DNA from: CAXBCP01 sp963974055
GTDB lineage: Bacteria > Pseudomonadota > Alphaproteobacteria > MPNO01 > UBA830
NCBI GenBank assembly: GCA_963974055.1
Contig: CAXBCP010000014.1
Coordinates: 54,177-118,176 of the forward strand
DNA: 64,000 nt
Reading direction: 5' to 3'
Positions 26,217-35,743 of this stretch are shown one piece after another; within the stretch, counting starts at the first letter, position 1; every line of letters starts with the position of its first letter. Both the position numbers and the translations under genes were made by a program. Under the pieces are notes generated by a model. It was not told the origin of the DNA. It saw only the letters and a program-made list of their open reading frames with translations, and did not search any database.

Positions 26217-28217
26217 ATGCGACACCGTAAATTCGATCAGCCGTCTCTGCCGGAACCGGACGCCGAAATCCTGGAAGATATCGGCCATATCCGGGACGAC
26301 GACGATCTGCCCGCCAACCAGAGCGGCAATACGCCCTTTGCAGAGATTGCGGCCCGGCGTATTTCGCGGCGCGGGATGCTCGCAGGACTTGCCGGGGCAG
26401 CCGCAGTGGGGCTGATATCGGCGCCGACGGTCAACCGTCGCGCCCTTGCCGCGGGAATGGCTTCCGCGTCCACGCTGACCTTTCCGGAGACCCCTCATGT
26501 ATATGACGCGACCCATCATGTCGCCGACGGATACAGCGCCGACATTCTGCTGCGCTGGGGCGATGCCGTCGAAGTCGGGGCGCCGGCCTTCGATCCCTTG
26601 AACCAGACCGCCGCCGCCCAGGCCAGGCAGTTCGGTTACAACTGCGATTTCATCGGCTTCCTGCCGTTGCCCGCGGGATCGAACGCCGGGGATCGGGGCC
26701 TGCTTTGCGTCAATCACGAATATACCAACCAGCACCTGATGTTTCCGGATGTCGACCGGAAACAGAAGCTGAGCAAAGCCCAGACCGAGATCGAGATGGC
26801 CGCCCACGGCCATAGCATTGTCGAAATCGTCAGGCAGGGCGGGAAATGGTCGGTCGTCGAGAATGGCCGCTACAACCGCCGCATCCACGTCGGCACACGC
26901 ATGGCGATATCCGGCCCTGCTGCGGGACACGACAGGCTGAAAACCGCCACCGACCCGAGCGGTACATCCGTTTTCGGAACGGTCAACAATTGCGCCGGCG
27001 GTCGGACGCCCTGGGGCACCGTGCTGATCGCCGAAGAGAATTTCCACGGCTATTTCGGTGGCGACCCGGGGAGTACGGACGAAGCGCGCAACTACAAACG
27101 ATACGGGCTGAATGGCAAAAGCCGGTATTCCTGGGCCGACCATCACGACCGGTTCAATGTGGACGTTGAGCCGAACGAGCCCAACCGCTTCGGCTGGATG
27201 GTCGAAATCGATCCCTACGACCCGTCTTCGACCCCGGTAAAACGCACCGCGCTCGGGCGGTTCAAGCACGAAGGCGCGAATGCAACGGTCAACCGCGACG
27301 GCCGCGTCGTCGTTTATTCCGGCGACGACCAGCGGTTCGATTATATCTACAGGTTCGTTTCCAACGGTCGTTTCGACCCCGATAACCGCGCCGCCAATGC
27401 GGATCTGCTGGACGACGGCACGCTGTTCGTTGCCCGGTTCGAAGACGACGGCACGCTGAACTGGTTGCCGCTTGTCTGGGGTACCGGTCCGCTCACGCCG
27501 GATAACGGATTTGACAGCCAGGCGGATGTTCTGATCGAAACCCGTTACGCCGCGGACCTGCTGGGGGCCACACCGATGGACCGGCCGGAAGACGTGGAAC
27601 CGAACCCGATTACCGGTGCTGTCTACGTGATGCTGACGAACAACACCAAACGGAAGTCCGACCAGGTAGATGCAGTCAATCCCCGGGCGAAGAACAGACA
27701 TGGCCATATCCTGGAAATGATCCCGCCGGGGGCCGAAAACGGGAACGGCGCCGACGCCGACCATGCAGCGCTGACCTTTCGCTGGGAAATTCCGCTGCTT
27801 GCGGGCGACCCCCAAAATGGTGCCGACGGATCGAAATACCACCCGGATGTCAGTGCCAATGGCTGGCTGTCCACACCCGATAACTGTGCCTTCGACAGCA
27901 GAGGGCGGCTCTGGATCGCCACCGACGGTGCGCCCAAATCGGGCATCGCGGACGGCGTCTGGGCAACCGACGTTGCGGGGGATGGACGTATGCTGACCAG
28001 GCGGTTTTTTGCCGCGCCGCGCGGCGCCGAGCTGTGCGGCCCTGAATTCACGCCCGACGACAGAACGTTTTTCGGCGCAGTTCAACACCCGGCTGACGAG
28101 AAAAACTCCACCTTTGCGAGCCCGTCCACCCGCTGGCCCGACTTCCACGACAGCATGCCTCCGCGGCCGTCCGTGGTTGTCGTGACCAAAAACGACGGTG
28201 GCGTCATCGGCAGTTAG
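26217..28217 (+). CDS. PhoX-family phosphatase (DUF839), Tat-exported
   Basis: 666 aa from ATG 26217, preceded by GAGGA at six bases. A long polar N terminus precedes a twin-arginine signal, ISRRGMLAGLAGAAAVGLIS (about residue 55). The mature part has PhoX marks: LLCVNHEYTNQHLMFP, GRTPWGTVLIAEENFHGYF, FGWMVEIDPYDP and the late TPDNCAFDSRGRLWIATDG. Bacterial PhoX enzymes are Ca/Fe-dependent phosphomonoesterases active in the periplasm, induced by phosphate starvation. A Pho box was not identified upstream. Substrate range unknown; some DUF839 proteins may be lactonases. Confidence 0.92.
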   Translation: MRHRKFDQPSLPEPDAEILEDIGHIRDDDDLPANQSGNTPFAEIAARRISRRGMLAGLAGAAAVGLISAPTVNRRALAAGMASASTLTFPETPHVYDATHHVADGYSADILLRWGDAVEVGAPAFDPLNQTAAAQARQFGYNCDFIGFLPLPAGSNAGDRGLLCVNHEYTNQHLMFPDVDRKQKLSKAQTEIEMAAHGHSIVEIVRQGGKWSVVENGRYNRRIHVGTRMAISGPAAGHDRLKTATDPSGTSVFGTVNNCAGGRTPWGTVLIAEENFHGYFGGDPGSTDEARNYKRYGLNGKSRYSWADHHDRFNVDVEPNEPNRFGWMVEIDPYDPSSTPVKRTALGRFKHEGANATVNRDGRVVVYSGDDQRFDYIYRFVSNGRFDPDNRAANADLLDDGTLFVARFEDDGTLNWLPLVWGTGPLTPDNGFDSQADVLIETRYAADLLGATPMDRPEDVEPNPITGAVYVMLTNNTKRKSDQVDAVNPRAKNRHGHILEMIPPGAENGNGADADHAALTFRWEIPLLAGDPQNGADGSKYHPDVSANGWLSTPDNCAFDSRGRLWIATDGAPKSGIADGVWATDVAGDGRMLTRRFFAAPRGAELCGPEFTPDDRTFFGAVQHPADEKNSTFASPSTRWPDFHDSMPPRPSVVVVTKNDGGVIGS

Positions 28218-28234
28218 GAAAACCTGCCGAAGGA

Positions 28235-29029
28235 TTACCGGCCGCTATCCACGGTATCGTCCCTGCGGCCAGCAGGTTCCCGGCCCGAGAGCTTGCCTTC
28301 GACATTCCCAACCAGACCGAGGGCGAAGCGCTCGCTGAATCCGCAGATAAACGATACCACCCAGTAGACACCGTTCTGCATTTCATCGGACGTCGCGCCC
28401 GATATCAGCGAAGAGGAGATGATTTCGCTTTTGAGCGCCGCATAGGCGAAAATAGCGACGATAACGCCGATGAACGGCTTGAAATAGGCTGACAGAAACA
28501 GCAATCCGGGATTGAACTCATCCGGCTCCGCTACATCCCGCAACCGGATCATTATACTGACCAGCGCCCCCAGCAGCGCGGCAATGACGATAGTGGTCAG
28601 TTCATTCAGCGGAAAATAGGTGAGTGAACGGTTCTCGAAGTTCCTGAACAGCCAGAGCAACACGGGACCGATGATCACCCAGCTCAGAAAAGCTGAAATC
28701 AGACCGATCACAATAACCGCCGTTGCCGAACCGCCGGTCAGACGCATGAACCAGGCCGTACGACCATTGCGGAAGGCGCCGGTCCGCATCTTTGTGGCGT
28801 AGCGAAGCTCTCGTGCGAGCGTCAGGTTCGGTGTGTCTGCTTCGAGCGCACGCATTGCCAGCGCGATGTCGGCATTGGCGCTGGAATTGTCGTTTGCTTC
28901 GAGCCGCGCAACGATTTTGGCAATTTTTGCGACCTCGACCTGCACCTCCGGAACAAGGGTGTGCCGCGCCAGCGTTTCGAGGCTCATCCTCAATGTCGCG
29001 AAATCGACCGGTGTACCGGCCTCCGTCAT
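28235..29029 (-). CDS. Four-helix membrane protein coupled to the molybdoenzyme operon
   Basis: 264 aa from ATG 29029, which overlaps the preceding FeS/anchor gene by ATGA. A soluble N-terminal helical domain of about 110 residues is followed by four predicted helices (AVIVIGLISAFLSWVIIG; LTTIVIAALLGALVSIMI; KPFIGVIVAIFAYAAL; YWVVSFICGFSERFALGLV). The GFSERFALGLV tail recalls a motif in membrane proteins of unknown function. No heme or FeS ligands are evident. The coupling suggests an assembly, anchoring or regulatory role for the oxidoreductase. The function is unknown. Confidence 0.75.
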   Translation of the reverse strand: MTEAGTPVDFATLRMSLETLARHTLVPEVQVEVAKIAKIVARLEANDNSSANADIALAMRALEADTPNLTLARELRYATKMRTGAFRNGRTAWFMRLTGGSATAVIVIGLISAFLSWVIIGPVLLWLFRNFENRSLTYFPLNELTTIVIAALLGALVSIMIRLRDVAEPDEFNPGLLFLSAYFKPFIGVIVAIFAYAALKSEIISSSLISGATSDEMQNGVYWVVSFICGFSERFALGLVGNVEGKLSGREPAGRRDDTVDSGR

Positions 29030-30654
29030 GAACCCGATCTCTGCATCCCGCCGAACCGGGCCGGCGCAGCGCGGTTTCCCGAACCGCGCTGCGGCATTTT
29101 CGGCATGGCATATCCCTGTTGATGGCAGGCCCGCGTTATCACGGTGAATTTCCACATCACGCCGCCCGCAACGGCCGCCGCCCCGGCAATCGCCAGCAGC
29201 GATTCACTGAACGCGGTCGCGATCGCGAACAGCACCAGCGGCGTCAGATGTCCAATAAGGCGGAGGGCCGGCGTCAGACGCTGCAATTCGGCCCGGGCCA
29301 GCGGCGGCACGCCGTTCAACTTCGCATAGGCGAAATAACGCTGCCAGATGATCGCGTTCAGGAACGCCAGCACCGCGCCCCATGTCGAAATGAATGCCAT
29401 CGACGCCTCGAACCGCCAGGAAGCAAGGCCGCTGGCGATCCCGAGCAGGCCGACGCCTTCGAGCAGGCCGGTCATCACCAGCATCGTCGGAACAAGATCG
29501 ACGCGCCAGGCCGGAATCCCCTTGGCGGCGTGCAGAATCCGCGCCTGGCAGTACAGGAATGTCAGGGCGGCCAGCGCGACCACCAGGTGAAGCGCAGGCT
29601 GGGGCCAGATCAGGTCGGCCAGCAATGCCGGGTAGAATACGCCCACCGCATAGGTTTCCCGGGTCATCCAGGACGATTGGGGCCGCATCAGCGCCCGCCA
29701 GAAGCGAAGCTTCCGTCCGATTTCCATGAAGACGAAAAACAGTCCGATCCCCATCCCGGCGCCGGCGGCAACGTTCAGATAGAGTAATGCTTCGGACGAG
29801 AGACCGGAAAAGAAATGTGCAAGTGTCGCCATCACGACCAGCCCCGACGACATGCCTCCCATGATGAAGTTCATGGCCGCCCGGTAATCCCAGAAGGTCT
29901 GGCGTTTGCCGACCATGGGATTGGCGGGATCACTCAGCATTTCGTCTTCGGTGTCGTCGGGGTCAGGGTCCCGGCCCGGTGTCGAATTCGGCACTTCATA
30001 CAGATATTTTATCTGGGGATCGTTGCCGAGTTCCTCATGCATCTGGAAGAAACTGTTTTCCCCGGCGAGAAGCGAGACGTTGCTTTGAGGGTTGTTGAAA
30101 TCGCCGAAATGGATCGCGCTCGCGATGCACGACGACGAACAGGCCGGGGTATAGTCCAGATCGATCCCGGGAACCCTGCCTTCTTCCTTCGCTTCATCGA
30201 TCCGTTCGACGCAGAACGTGCATTTGCTGGCGACCCCGATACGCTCTTCGTGGAACACATACGCTTCCTGCCGGGTCTCTTCGCCGTAATACCATTCCCG
30301 GTCGTGACCGATCGTCCGCGCCTGGTAGGGACAGGCGACCGCGCAGTAACCGCACCCGATACAGGTGTCGTAATCCATCATGACAAGGCCGTCGGCGCGC
30401 TGCGAGGTCGCCCCTGTCGGGCAAACCGGAACACAGGACGGCTCCGCGCAATGCTGGCAGCCGACCACCATGAACAGGCGTTCGACATCGGGAAACGTGC
30501 CGCGCTCGACGTCGAGCACCTGGCGCCATTGAACGCCGGGCGGCGTGTCGTTCGCATGCTTGCAGGCGATCGTGCAGGTCTGGCAACCGACGCAGCGGTT
30601 AAGGTCGACGACCATCCCGTAGCGCGGCGTGGTGTCGCCGTCCGGCGCGTTCAT
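29026..30654 (-). CDS. Fused four-cluster ferredoxin / NrfD-DmsC-like membrane anchor subunit
   Basis: 542 aa from ATG 30654, overlapping the catalytic gene by ATGA. The N-terminal 200 residues hold four Cys groups for [4Fe-4S] clusters: CVGCQTCTIAC (21-31), CQHCAEPSCVPVC, CIGCGYCAVAC, and CTFC with CSSSC. From about 235 there are some eight predicted helices, as in DmsC or NrfD quinol-binding subunits. These two subunits are usually separate genes. A frame continuing upstream to 31164 lies inside the catalytic gene and is not used. Role: pass electrons between the catalytic subunit and the quinone pool. Confidence 0.9.
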   Translation of the reverse strand: MNAPDGDTTPRYGMVVDLNRCVGCQTCTIACKHANDTPPGVQWRQVLDVERGTFPDVERLFMVVGCQHCAEPSCVPVCPTGATSQRADGLVMMDYDTCIGCGYCAVACPYQARTIGHDREWYYGEETRQEAYVFHEERIGVASKCTFCVERIDEAKEEGRVPGIDLDYTPACSSSCIASAIHFGDFNNPQSNVSLLAGENSFFQMHEELGNDPQIKYLYEVPNSTPGRDPDPDDTEDEMLSDPANPMVGKRQTFWDYRAAMNFIMGGMSSGLVVMATLAHFFSGLSSEALLYLNVAAGAGMGIGLFFVFMEIGRKLRFWRALMRPQSSWMTRETYAVGVFYPALLADLIWPQPALHLVVALAALTFLYCQARILHAAKGIPAWRVDLVPTMLVMTGLLEGVGLLGIASGLASWRFEASMAFISTWGAVLAFLNAIIWQRYFAYAKLNGVPPLARAELQRLTPALRLIGHLTPLVLFAIATAFSESLLAIAGAAAVAGGVMWKFTVITRACHQQGYAMPKMPQRGSGNRAAPARFGGMQRSGS

Positions 30655-33401
30655 ACCGCCCGCCTTTCGCCGTCGGTCCTGGTGATCTTTACCCGTGCAA
30701 GGTCGGCGCTCGAGCCCGTCGAATCCGTGAGAGACAGGGCAAGCGACGTCACCGAATTCAGACTCGGCAGGTTCAGGTCCTTGGCATAGGGGGTTGCCCA
30801 ATGGTCGAACTGGCCGATCATCAGGATTGTATCCGGCCGGATCCCTTCGCGCAGTACGGCATGACCGCGAGTAACGCCGCTGACGGACTCGATCTCGACC
30901 GGGTCTCCGTCCGTAATACCCAGCGCCTTCGCCCGCGTCCGGTTGATGATGACACCCTTGTGACCGGAAATGTTGTTCGCGACCTCGTTGATCAGCGGAA
31001 TGCCGACATTCGCCCCCCAGGAATACTGCATGGAGCGCGCCGTCAGCGCAAAGAAAGGATAATCGTCGGGGTCGCCGCCAACCTCGCGGATATGGTCCGT
31101 CCAGATATCGGGATAGCGTTCGTAACCGGGCAACGGCTCGTATTCGTCGAGCTGCTTTTCCCACCAGTCGACGCCGATTTCATGCAATCGGTTGGCAAGC
31201 TGGGCACCATGCCGCTTTATGCGCTCCTGATAGGGCATTTCGAAACGCAGTTTCTCTTCCTTCATCTTCGGATAGAGATACCACTGCAATTGCGGAAACG
31301 GTTTCAGCATGAAGCCGTTTTCGGCGAACCAGTCGAGACCGTGAACATCCTCTCCATCGCTCAGCGAATGGCTGGCGGCCTTGCACACGGCATCCCATAT
31401 TTCCTCGCGCGCGTGGGGCACCGCCGGGTCTATCCCGTAATCGTAGGCGCCGTCGCGGTCCTGTAATCTCGCGCCGGCAGCGCCGCGGTTGATCGCCGCA
31501 TTGTATTCCTCCAGCAGCCCGACCCGGTCGGCCAGGGCGGTCGCGATATCGGTGAGGTCCATGGCATCGACCTGGGGCATCACCGCGGGCTGGCGGATTG
31601 CCCAGCCCTGATGCTTCCAGAACTGCTCGGTGAATTTGGTGGATCCGATCTGGATCAGTTGCAGGCTTTCGAGATCGGTGCAGTCCGGCAGGATGATATC
31701 CGCCATGTGGTTGGTTTCATCGCGCGTATAGGCGAACGATACAGTGAACGGGAATTCCGCGATCCGTTCCGCGACTTCCGGCGCATTCCACGACGAGATC
31801 GCCGGATTGGTGCGGTAATTGATCCACATTTCCGGCTTGGTCTGCTTCGGCCAGTGAGCCGGCTGCTTTTTCTGGAACAGCCACGGCAGATGCGCCGGGC
31901 CGAGAGCCGGCGACCACGCGGAATCGGCCGCCATGGGGACGAGCGTCTTGTACCCGTTGCGGATATGCGGATCCGCCAGCCATTCTTCCTTCGACGTCGC
32001 ATTGAACGGATAGTCCATGATGCCGTCATCGGTCGGCCGGACGGTTTTCAGCCGGTTATCCGCCGGACGGTTGAGTTTGACTGCCGTGCCGAGCGTACCG
32101 CCCGGCACCTCCAGCGCGCCGACAAGCGCCGCCAGAAGCGTCCGCGCCCAGCAGGTCTGATATCCGCCCCAGCCGTTATTGACGCCCTTGCCAAGCATAA
32201 TGGCGACCGGCCGGAACGGCATTTCGACGCCCTCGATCTCGATCGTCTCGCCGATACAGGCATGGGCGACATATTCATCCGCGATCTGCCGGATCTTGTC
32301 GGCGGGTACGTCGCATTCAGCCTCGGCCCAGTCTGGGTCGAACTGCGCCATGTGATCGAGCAGAAGCTGGAACGCCGGCCTGGCAACGACGCCGTCATGT
32401 TCCCATACCTGGCCGTCGGGGCCGTCTTCAATGCCGGAAACGGCATAGGTCCCTTCAAGCGCGGCATCGCCGATTTCTTCGTCCCACGCCTTTATGGTGC
32501 CGTCGGACAGATCGCCGATCAACGGTTTGCGCGTCACGGGATCGCGCATGTAGTAGCCGTTCGGCCCGACAAGGTAGGGAGATGTCGTGTCTTCCTTCAG
32601 CGCCCGCACGTCGCAGGTTTCGTTCCAGTCGCGCTCGACCAGCATCCGGTTGATGAGCGCGAACAGAAACGCCGCATCGGTCTTCGGTTTGATCGGAATC
32701 CATTCCGCCGACAGCGCGCCCGTGATCGAGAGATGCGGTTCGACCTGGACACGTTTCAGCCCGCGGACACGCGCATCCGCCTGGCGCCACACGCCCGCGA
32801 CGCCGCCCGACGCTTCGACGTTATTGCCGCAATTGATGACGTAGTTGCAGTACGGCGTGTCCGGCGAAACGATGAACGCCCGGTGCCACAATTCCCCGTA
32901 AAGATGTTCCGAGTGATAGCACTTCACCCCCTGTCCGCCGCCAAAGCCCATATCGAGCGGTCCCCATGCCGCCAGGAAGGCGGGGAATGTTCCCATATAC
33001 TGGGTCGGGGTGCCGCCGCCGCCGAAGGATACGGCCAGCCGCGGAAAACCGCTTTCGTCCTTTGCCCCGCGGGCGCGCATGTCGCGCATCCGCCCGGCAA
33101 CGGTATCCAGCGCTTCTTCCCACGATATCGCGACGAAACCCGGGTCCTCGTGGCGGCCTTTTTTAGGGTTGGTGCGCTTCATCGGCGACCGAACCCGGTT
33201 CGGGTTGTAGGTCTTCTGGATCAGGCCATAGGCTTTGACGCAGACTCGCCCGCCGCCGGGGTGCCTGTCGGTGATGTTGTAATTTGAATGAATGCGCGTC
33301 GCGACGCCGTCTTCCACCTCGACCTGCATCAGGTCGGGGCCCGCCACGCACTGATAACAGTAAACCGGAACTTTCTTTCTGTCCTTGATCTTGGGCGCCA
33401 T
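30651..33401 (-). CDS. Molybdopterin oxidoreductase catalytic subunit (DMSO-reductase superfamily)
   Basis: 916 aa. The N-terminal cluster motif is CYQC (Cys15, Cys18) plus Cys54 in GRVCVKAYG; the expected third Cys near residue 22 is Pro in CVAGPDL. Domain signs include SWEEALDTVAGRM (about 93) and GGGQGVKCYHSEHLYGE (Cys161, the likely Mo ligand). Late regions are RDETNHMADIILPDCTDLES and, at the C terminus, NNISGHKGVIINRTRAKALGITDGDPVEIES, the molydopterin dinucleotide-binding domain. No twin-arginine signal is visible, so the catalytic site may face the cytosol. First gene of the operon. Substrate unknown; arsenate, polysulfide, thiosulfate and acetylene-type enzymes share the fold. Confidence 0.93.
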   Translation of the reverse strand: MAPKIKDRKKVPVYCYQCVAGPDLMQVEVEDGVATRIHSNYNITDRHPGGGRVCVKAYGLIQKTYNPNRVRSPMKRTNPKKGRHEDPGFVAISWEEALDTVAGRMRDMRARGAKDESGFPRLAVSFGGGGTPTQYMGTFPAFLAAWGPLDMGFGGGQGVKCYHSEHLYGELWHRAFIVSPDTPYCNYVINCGNNVEASGGVAGVWRQADARVRGLKRVQVEPHLSITGALSAEWIPIKPKTDAAFLFALINRMLVERDWNETCDVRALKEDTTSPYLVGPNGYYMRDPVTRKPLIGDLSDGTIKAWDEEIGDAALEGTYAVSGIEDGPDGQVWEHDGVVARPAFQLLLDHMAQFDPDWAEAECDVPADKIRQIADEYVAHACIGETIEIEGVEMPFRPVAIMLGKGVNNGWGGYQTCWARTLLAALVGALEVPGGTLGTAVKLNRPADNRLKTVRPTDDGIMDYPFNATSKEEWLADPHIRNGYKTLVPMAADSAWSPALGPAHLPWLFQKKQPAHWPKQTKPEMWINYRTNPAISSWNAPEVAERIAEFPFTVSFAYTRDETNHMADIILPDCTDLESLQLIQIGSTKFTEQFWKHQGWAIRQPAVMPQVDAMDLTDIATALADRVGLLEEYNAAINRGAAGARLQDRDGAYDYGIDPAVPHAREEIWDAVCKAASHSLSDGEDVHGLDWFAENGFMLKPFPQLQWYLYPKMKEEKLRFEMPYQERIKRHGAQLANRLHEIGVDWWEKQLDEYEPLPGYERYPDIWTDHIREVGGDPDDYPFFALTARSMQYSWGANVGIPLINEVANNISGHKGVIINRTRAKALGITDGDPVEIESVSGVTRGHAVLREGIRPDTILMIGQFDHWATPYAKDLNLPSLNSVTSLALSLTDSTGSSADLARVKITRTDGERRAV

Positions 33402-33516
33402 GGATCTGCCTGAATTCTCTCGGTCAGGCGGAGCGTATCCGGGCCTCGCCCGTCATACAAGCACGGCGGCAGTGGATCGGTAAATTGACACAACCGGGCT
33501 GACGAACGTCACCGGA

Positions 33517-34038
33517 TCAGCCGGTTTTCGTCCTCGCTTCGACCCCGCCCGCGCGGCGCTCGGTCATGCCTGCGGGAGCGCCAATGTCCTGACGCCGGCG
33601 ATCCGGGCCGAAATACTCGTTGGTGCGGATAAACGGCAGGGGATGATTGATCATCCAGACCAGGCGCTCATACAATGCTTTCGCCGATATCGGCTTCGCC
33701 ATAAACATGTTCACACCGGCATCCCGCGCTTCACAGACCCGCTCGCGATCGCCGTGGCCGGTCAGCATAATCACCGGTACGTAGGGATTCGGACTTTTGG
33801 GGTCGTTTCGCAGGAATTTTACGAATTGCAGCCCGTCGGTCGGTTCCATATGCCAGTCTGTAATGACCAGGTCGATGGGGTCGCGGCGCAAAATCACACG
33901 CGCCAGATCGACATTGTCGGCCTGCGCGAACTTTACGATGCCGAGCCCGCGGCAAATATTCTCGACGACGGTGCGCATGAACTTGTTGTCGTCCACGGCA
34001 AGCACGCTGAGCGCCTCGAGTTTCGGTCCCGCTAGCAT
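33517..34038 (-). CDS. Single-domain response regulator with C-terminal FGPDRRR tail
   Basis: 173 aa. Receiver: VDDNKF (Asp 16-17), Asp61 in VITDWHMEPTDG, Thr in LTGHGD and Lys in AKPIS. The last 40 residues carry YFGPDRRRQ, a tail I associate with alphaproteobacterial receiver proteins of the CheY-like group. No output domain. 23 bases downstream of the CBS gene on the same strand. Probably a phosphorelay intermediate. No strong Shine-Dalgarno precedes the start. Confidence 0.85.
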   Translation of the reverse strand: MLAGPKLEALSVLAVDDNKFMRTVVENICRGLGIVKFAQADNVDLARVILRRDPIDLVITDWHMEPTDGLQFVKFLRNDPKSPNPYVPVIMLTGHGDRERVCEARDAGVNMFMAKPISAKALYERLVWMINHPLPFIRTNEYFGPDRRRQDIGAPAGMTERRAGGVEARTKTG

Positions 34039-34061
34039 ATTTTTATCATAAGGCGATGGCC

Positions 34062-34529
34062 TCAGCCCCCTGTCCCGCTGCCGGCGGCAAACGGTTCGAG
34101 CGGACGCGCCTCAGCGGACACGGCGTCTGTTTCGTCCCCTGCAAACGATCCAAGCCAGTTTCCGACCACGTCGCGTAACGATACAACCCCGATCAGTTCG
34201 TCGTTCCCGACGACCGGCAAATGGCGGATTCCATTACCGACCATGATGTCGAGAACTTCATTGACCGTCGTTTCGGTGCCACAGAACACCACATCCGCAG
34301 TCATGATTTCGGAAACTTTCGCGGTCCCGAGTGAAGGACCGTATTTCGGCAGCGACACCGCAATATCGCGCTCCGACAGAATTCCGGCTATACGGCCGGC
34401 GGCTGTCGTCACCACCACGGCACCGATATGGTTTTCGGCGAGAATTCGGGCCGCCTCATCAATCGTTGCCTCGGGCGGGATCGTGAGCACGAAATTGCCC
34501 TTGAGCGCCAGAATTTCTTTTACGTCCAT
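34062..34529 (-). CDS. CBS-domain pair protein
   Basis: 155 aa consisting of two CBS motifs. The first is VLTIPPEATIDEAARILAENHIGAVVV, followed by RIAGILSERDIAVSLPKYG (the RDI mark). The second is TETTVNEVLDIMVGNGIRHLPVVGNDELIGVVSLRDVVGNW. CBS pairs usually bind adenine nucleotides and gate a partner protein. No catalytic domain is fused. Encoded upstream of the receiver gene, so the two may be cotranscribed. Confidence 0.93.
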   Translation of the reverse strand: MDVKEILALKGNFVLTIPPEATIDEAARILAENHIGAVVVTTAAGRIAGILSERDIAVSLPKYGPSLGTAKVSEIMTADVVFCGTETTVNEVLDIMVGNGIRHLPVVGNDELIGVVSLRDVVGNWLGSFAGDETDAVSAEARPLEPFAAGSGTGG

Positions 34530-34697
34530 ATCGTTTCCGCCGTTGGAGGAGAAATTCCCCGATAACTCCGCTTATGGACCAATCTGATTAAATTTCCCTT
34601 GATTGTGGTCCATTTCAGGGTCCGGGGACGTAATGCTAAAGCGGGGTCGCCCGTAACCGTCAGTCTGCGTATAATCGGCAGCCGAAGGAGAGATACG

Positions 34698-35300
34698 ATG
34701 GATGCTATTGTCGAACCGGGCAAGAAAACCGGACAGCCGACACAGGAAGAAGCAGAAGAAGCAGTGCGCACGCTAATCCGGTGGGCGGGCGACGATCCCG
34801 ACCGGGAAGGTCTGCTGGAAACCCCGGCGCGCGTCGCACGGTCCTATCGCGAATTTTATGCCGGCTACGAACTCGATCCGGAAGCAGTGCTGTTAAAGAC
34901 GTTCGAGGAAACAGGCGGATACGACGAAATGGTGCTGATCCGCGACATTTCGGTCGATTCCCATTGCGAACATCACATGGTGCCGATCAGCGGACGGGCT
35001 CATGTCGCCTATATCCCGAATAGCCGTGTCGTCGGCATCAGCAAGCTGGCGCGTGTTGTCGAAATATTTTCGAAACGGCTGCAGATTCAGGAAAAAATGA
35101 CGGTCGATATCGCAACGACGATCGACCGCGTGCTGAAACCGCAGGGTGTCGCCGTGGTGATCGAGGCCTCTCACCAGTGCATGACGACCCGCGGCATCCG
35201 CAAGGCCGGCGCCGATACCGTCACCAGCCACATGCTCGGCGCTTTCCGCGACGATCCGTCCACCCGCCGAGAATTTCTCGCGATGATCCGGAACGATTGA
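34698..35300 (+). CDS. folE: GTP cyclohydrolase I
   Basis: 200 aa from ATG 34698, with AAGGAG seven bases upstream. First step of tetrahydrofolate (and possibly queuosine) synthesis: GTP to dihydroneopterin triphosphate plus formate. The zinc site is SHCEHHMVPI (Cys, His, His) and HQCMTTRG (second Cys). The core is IPNSRVVGISKLARVVEIFSKRLQIQEKMT. The family is normally about 190-220 aa. Two bases separate it from hisI, so a shared transcript is likely. Confidence 0.97.
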   Translation: MDAIVEPGKKTGQPTQEEAEEAVRTLIRWAGDDPDREGLLETPARVARSYREFYAGYELDPEAVLLKTFEETGGYDEMVLIRDISVDSHCEHHMVPISGRAHVAYIPNSRVVGISKLARVVEIFSKRLQIQEKMTVDIATTIDRVLKPQGVAVVIEASHQCMTTRGIRKAGADTVTSHMLGAFRDDPSTRREFLAMIRND

Positions 35301-35302
35301 GC

Positions 35303-35743
35303 GTGACCGGCACCTCAATACGAAGTTTTCCGACATCGCCATTGTCGCGGGAGGAACTGGAAGTAGGTAATGTCTTCGCACCGCGCTTCGATGAAGACGG
35401 GCTGATCCCCGCCATTACCGTCCATGACGGCACTGGCGAAATCCTGATGTTCGCCTGGATGAACGCGGATGCGCTCGGCAATACGATCGACAGCGGCGAA
35501 GCCTGGTATTGGAGCCGCAGCCGCAACGAACTCTGGCACAAGGGCGCAACCAGCGGCCAGATTCAGAAGATCGTGGAGATCCGCACCGATTGCGATCAGG
35601 ACGTCATCCTGTTACGCGTCCTTCCGCAGCGTGAAGGAGCCTGTCACGTCGGGTACAATTCGTGTTTTTATCGGTCGGTCCGGCAAAACGGCGACGGCGA
35701 GATAAGCCTGCGCTTCGAGGAAACGGAAAAGGTGTCGAAATGA
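35303..35743 (+). CDS. hisI: Phosphoribosyl-AMP cyclohydrolase
   Basis: 146 aa from GTG 35303, two bases after the folE stop. Third step of histidine biosynthesis. Substrate- and metal-binding marks: LMFAWMNADALGNTIDSGEAWYWSRSRNELWHKGATSGQ and RTDCDQDVILLRV, with the Asp-Cys-Asp Mg/Zn cluster, and GACHVGYNSCFYR near the C terminus. It lacks the fused phosphoribosyl-ATP pyrophosphohydrolase (HisE) domain, as is usual in alphaproteobacteria. Its TGA overlaps the next gene's ATG. Confidence 0.97.
   Translation: MTGTSIRSFPTSPLSREELEVGNVFAPRFDEDGLIPAITVHDGTGEILMFAWMNADALGNTIDSGEAWYWSRSRNELWHKGATSGQIQKIVEIRTDCDQDVILLRVLPQREGACHVGYNSCFYRSVRQNGDGEISLRFEETEKVSK

Noticed and set aside
26133..28148. 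671-codon minus-strand frame opposite PhoX
   Set aside because: Antisense to a protein with clear PhoX motifs; its translation is Arg/Val/Gly-rich shadow sequence without a family.
34530..34697. A riboswitch upstream of folE or the MetE-like gene
   Set aside because: No recognisable conserved core of a cobalamin, SAM or THF switch was found by eye; the leader is short.
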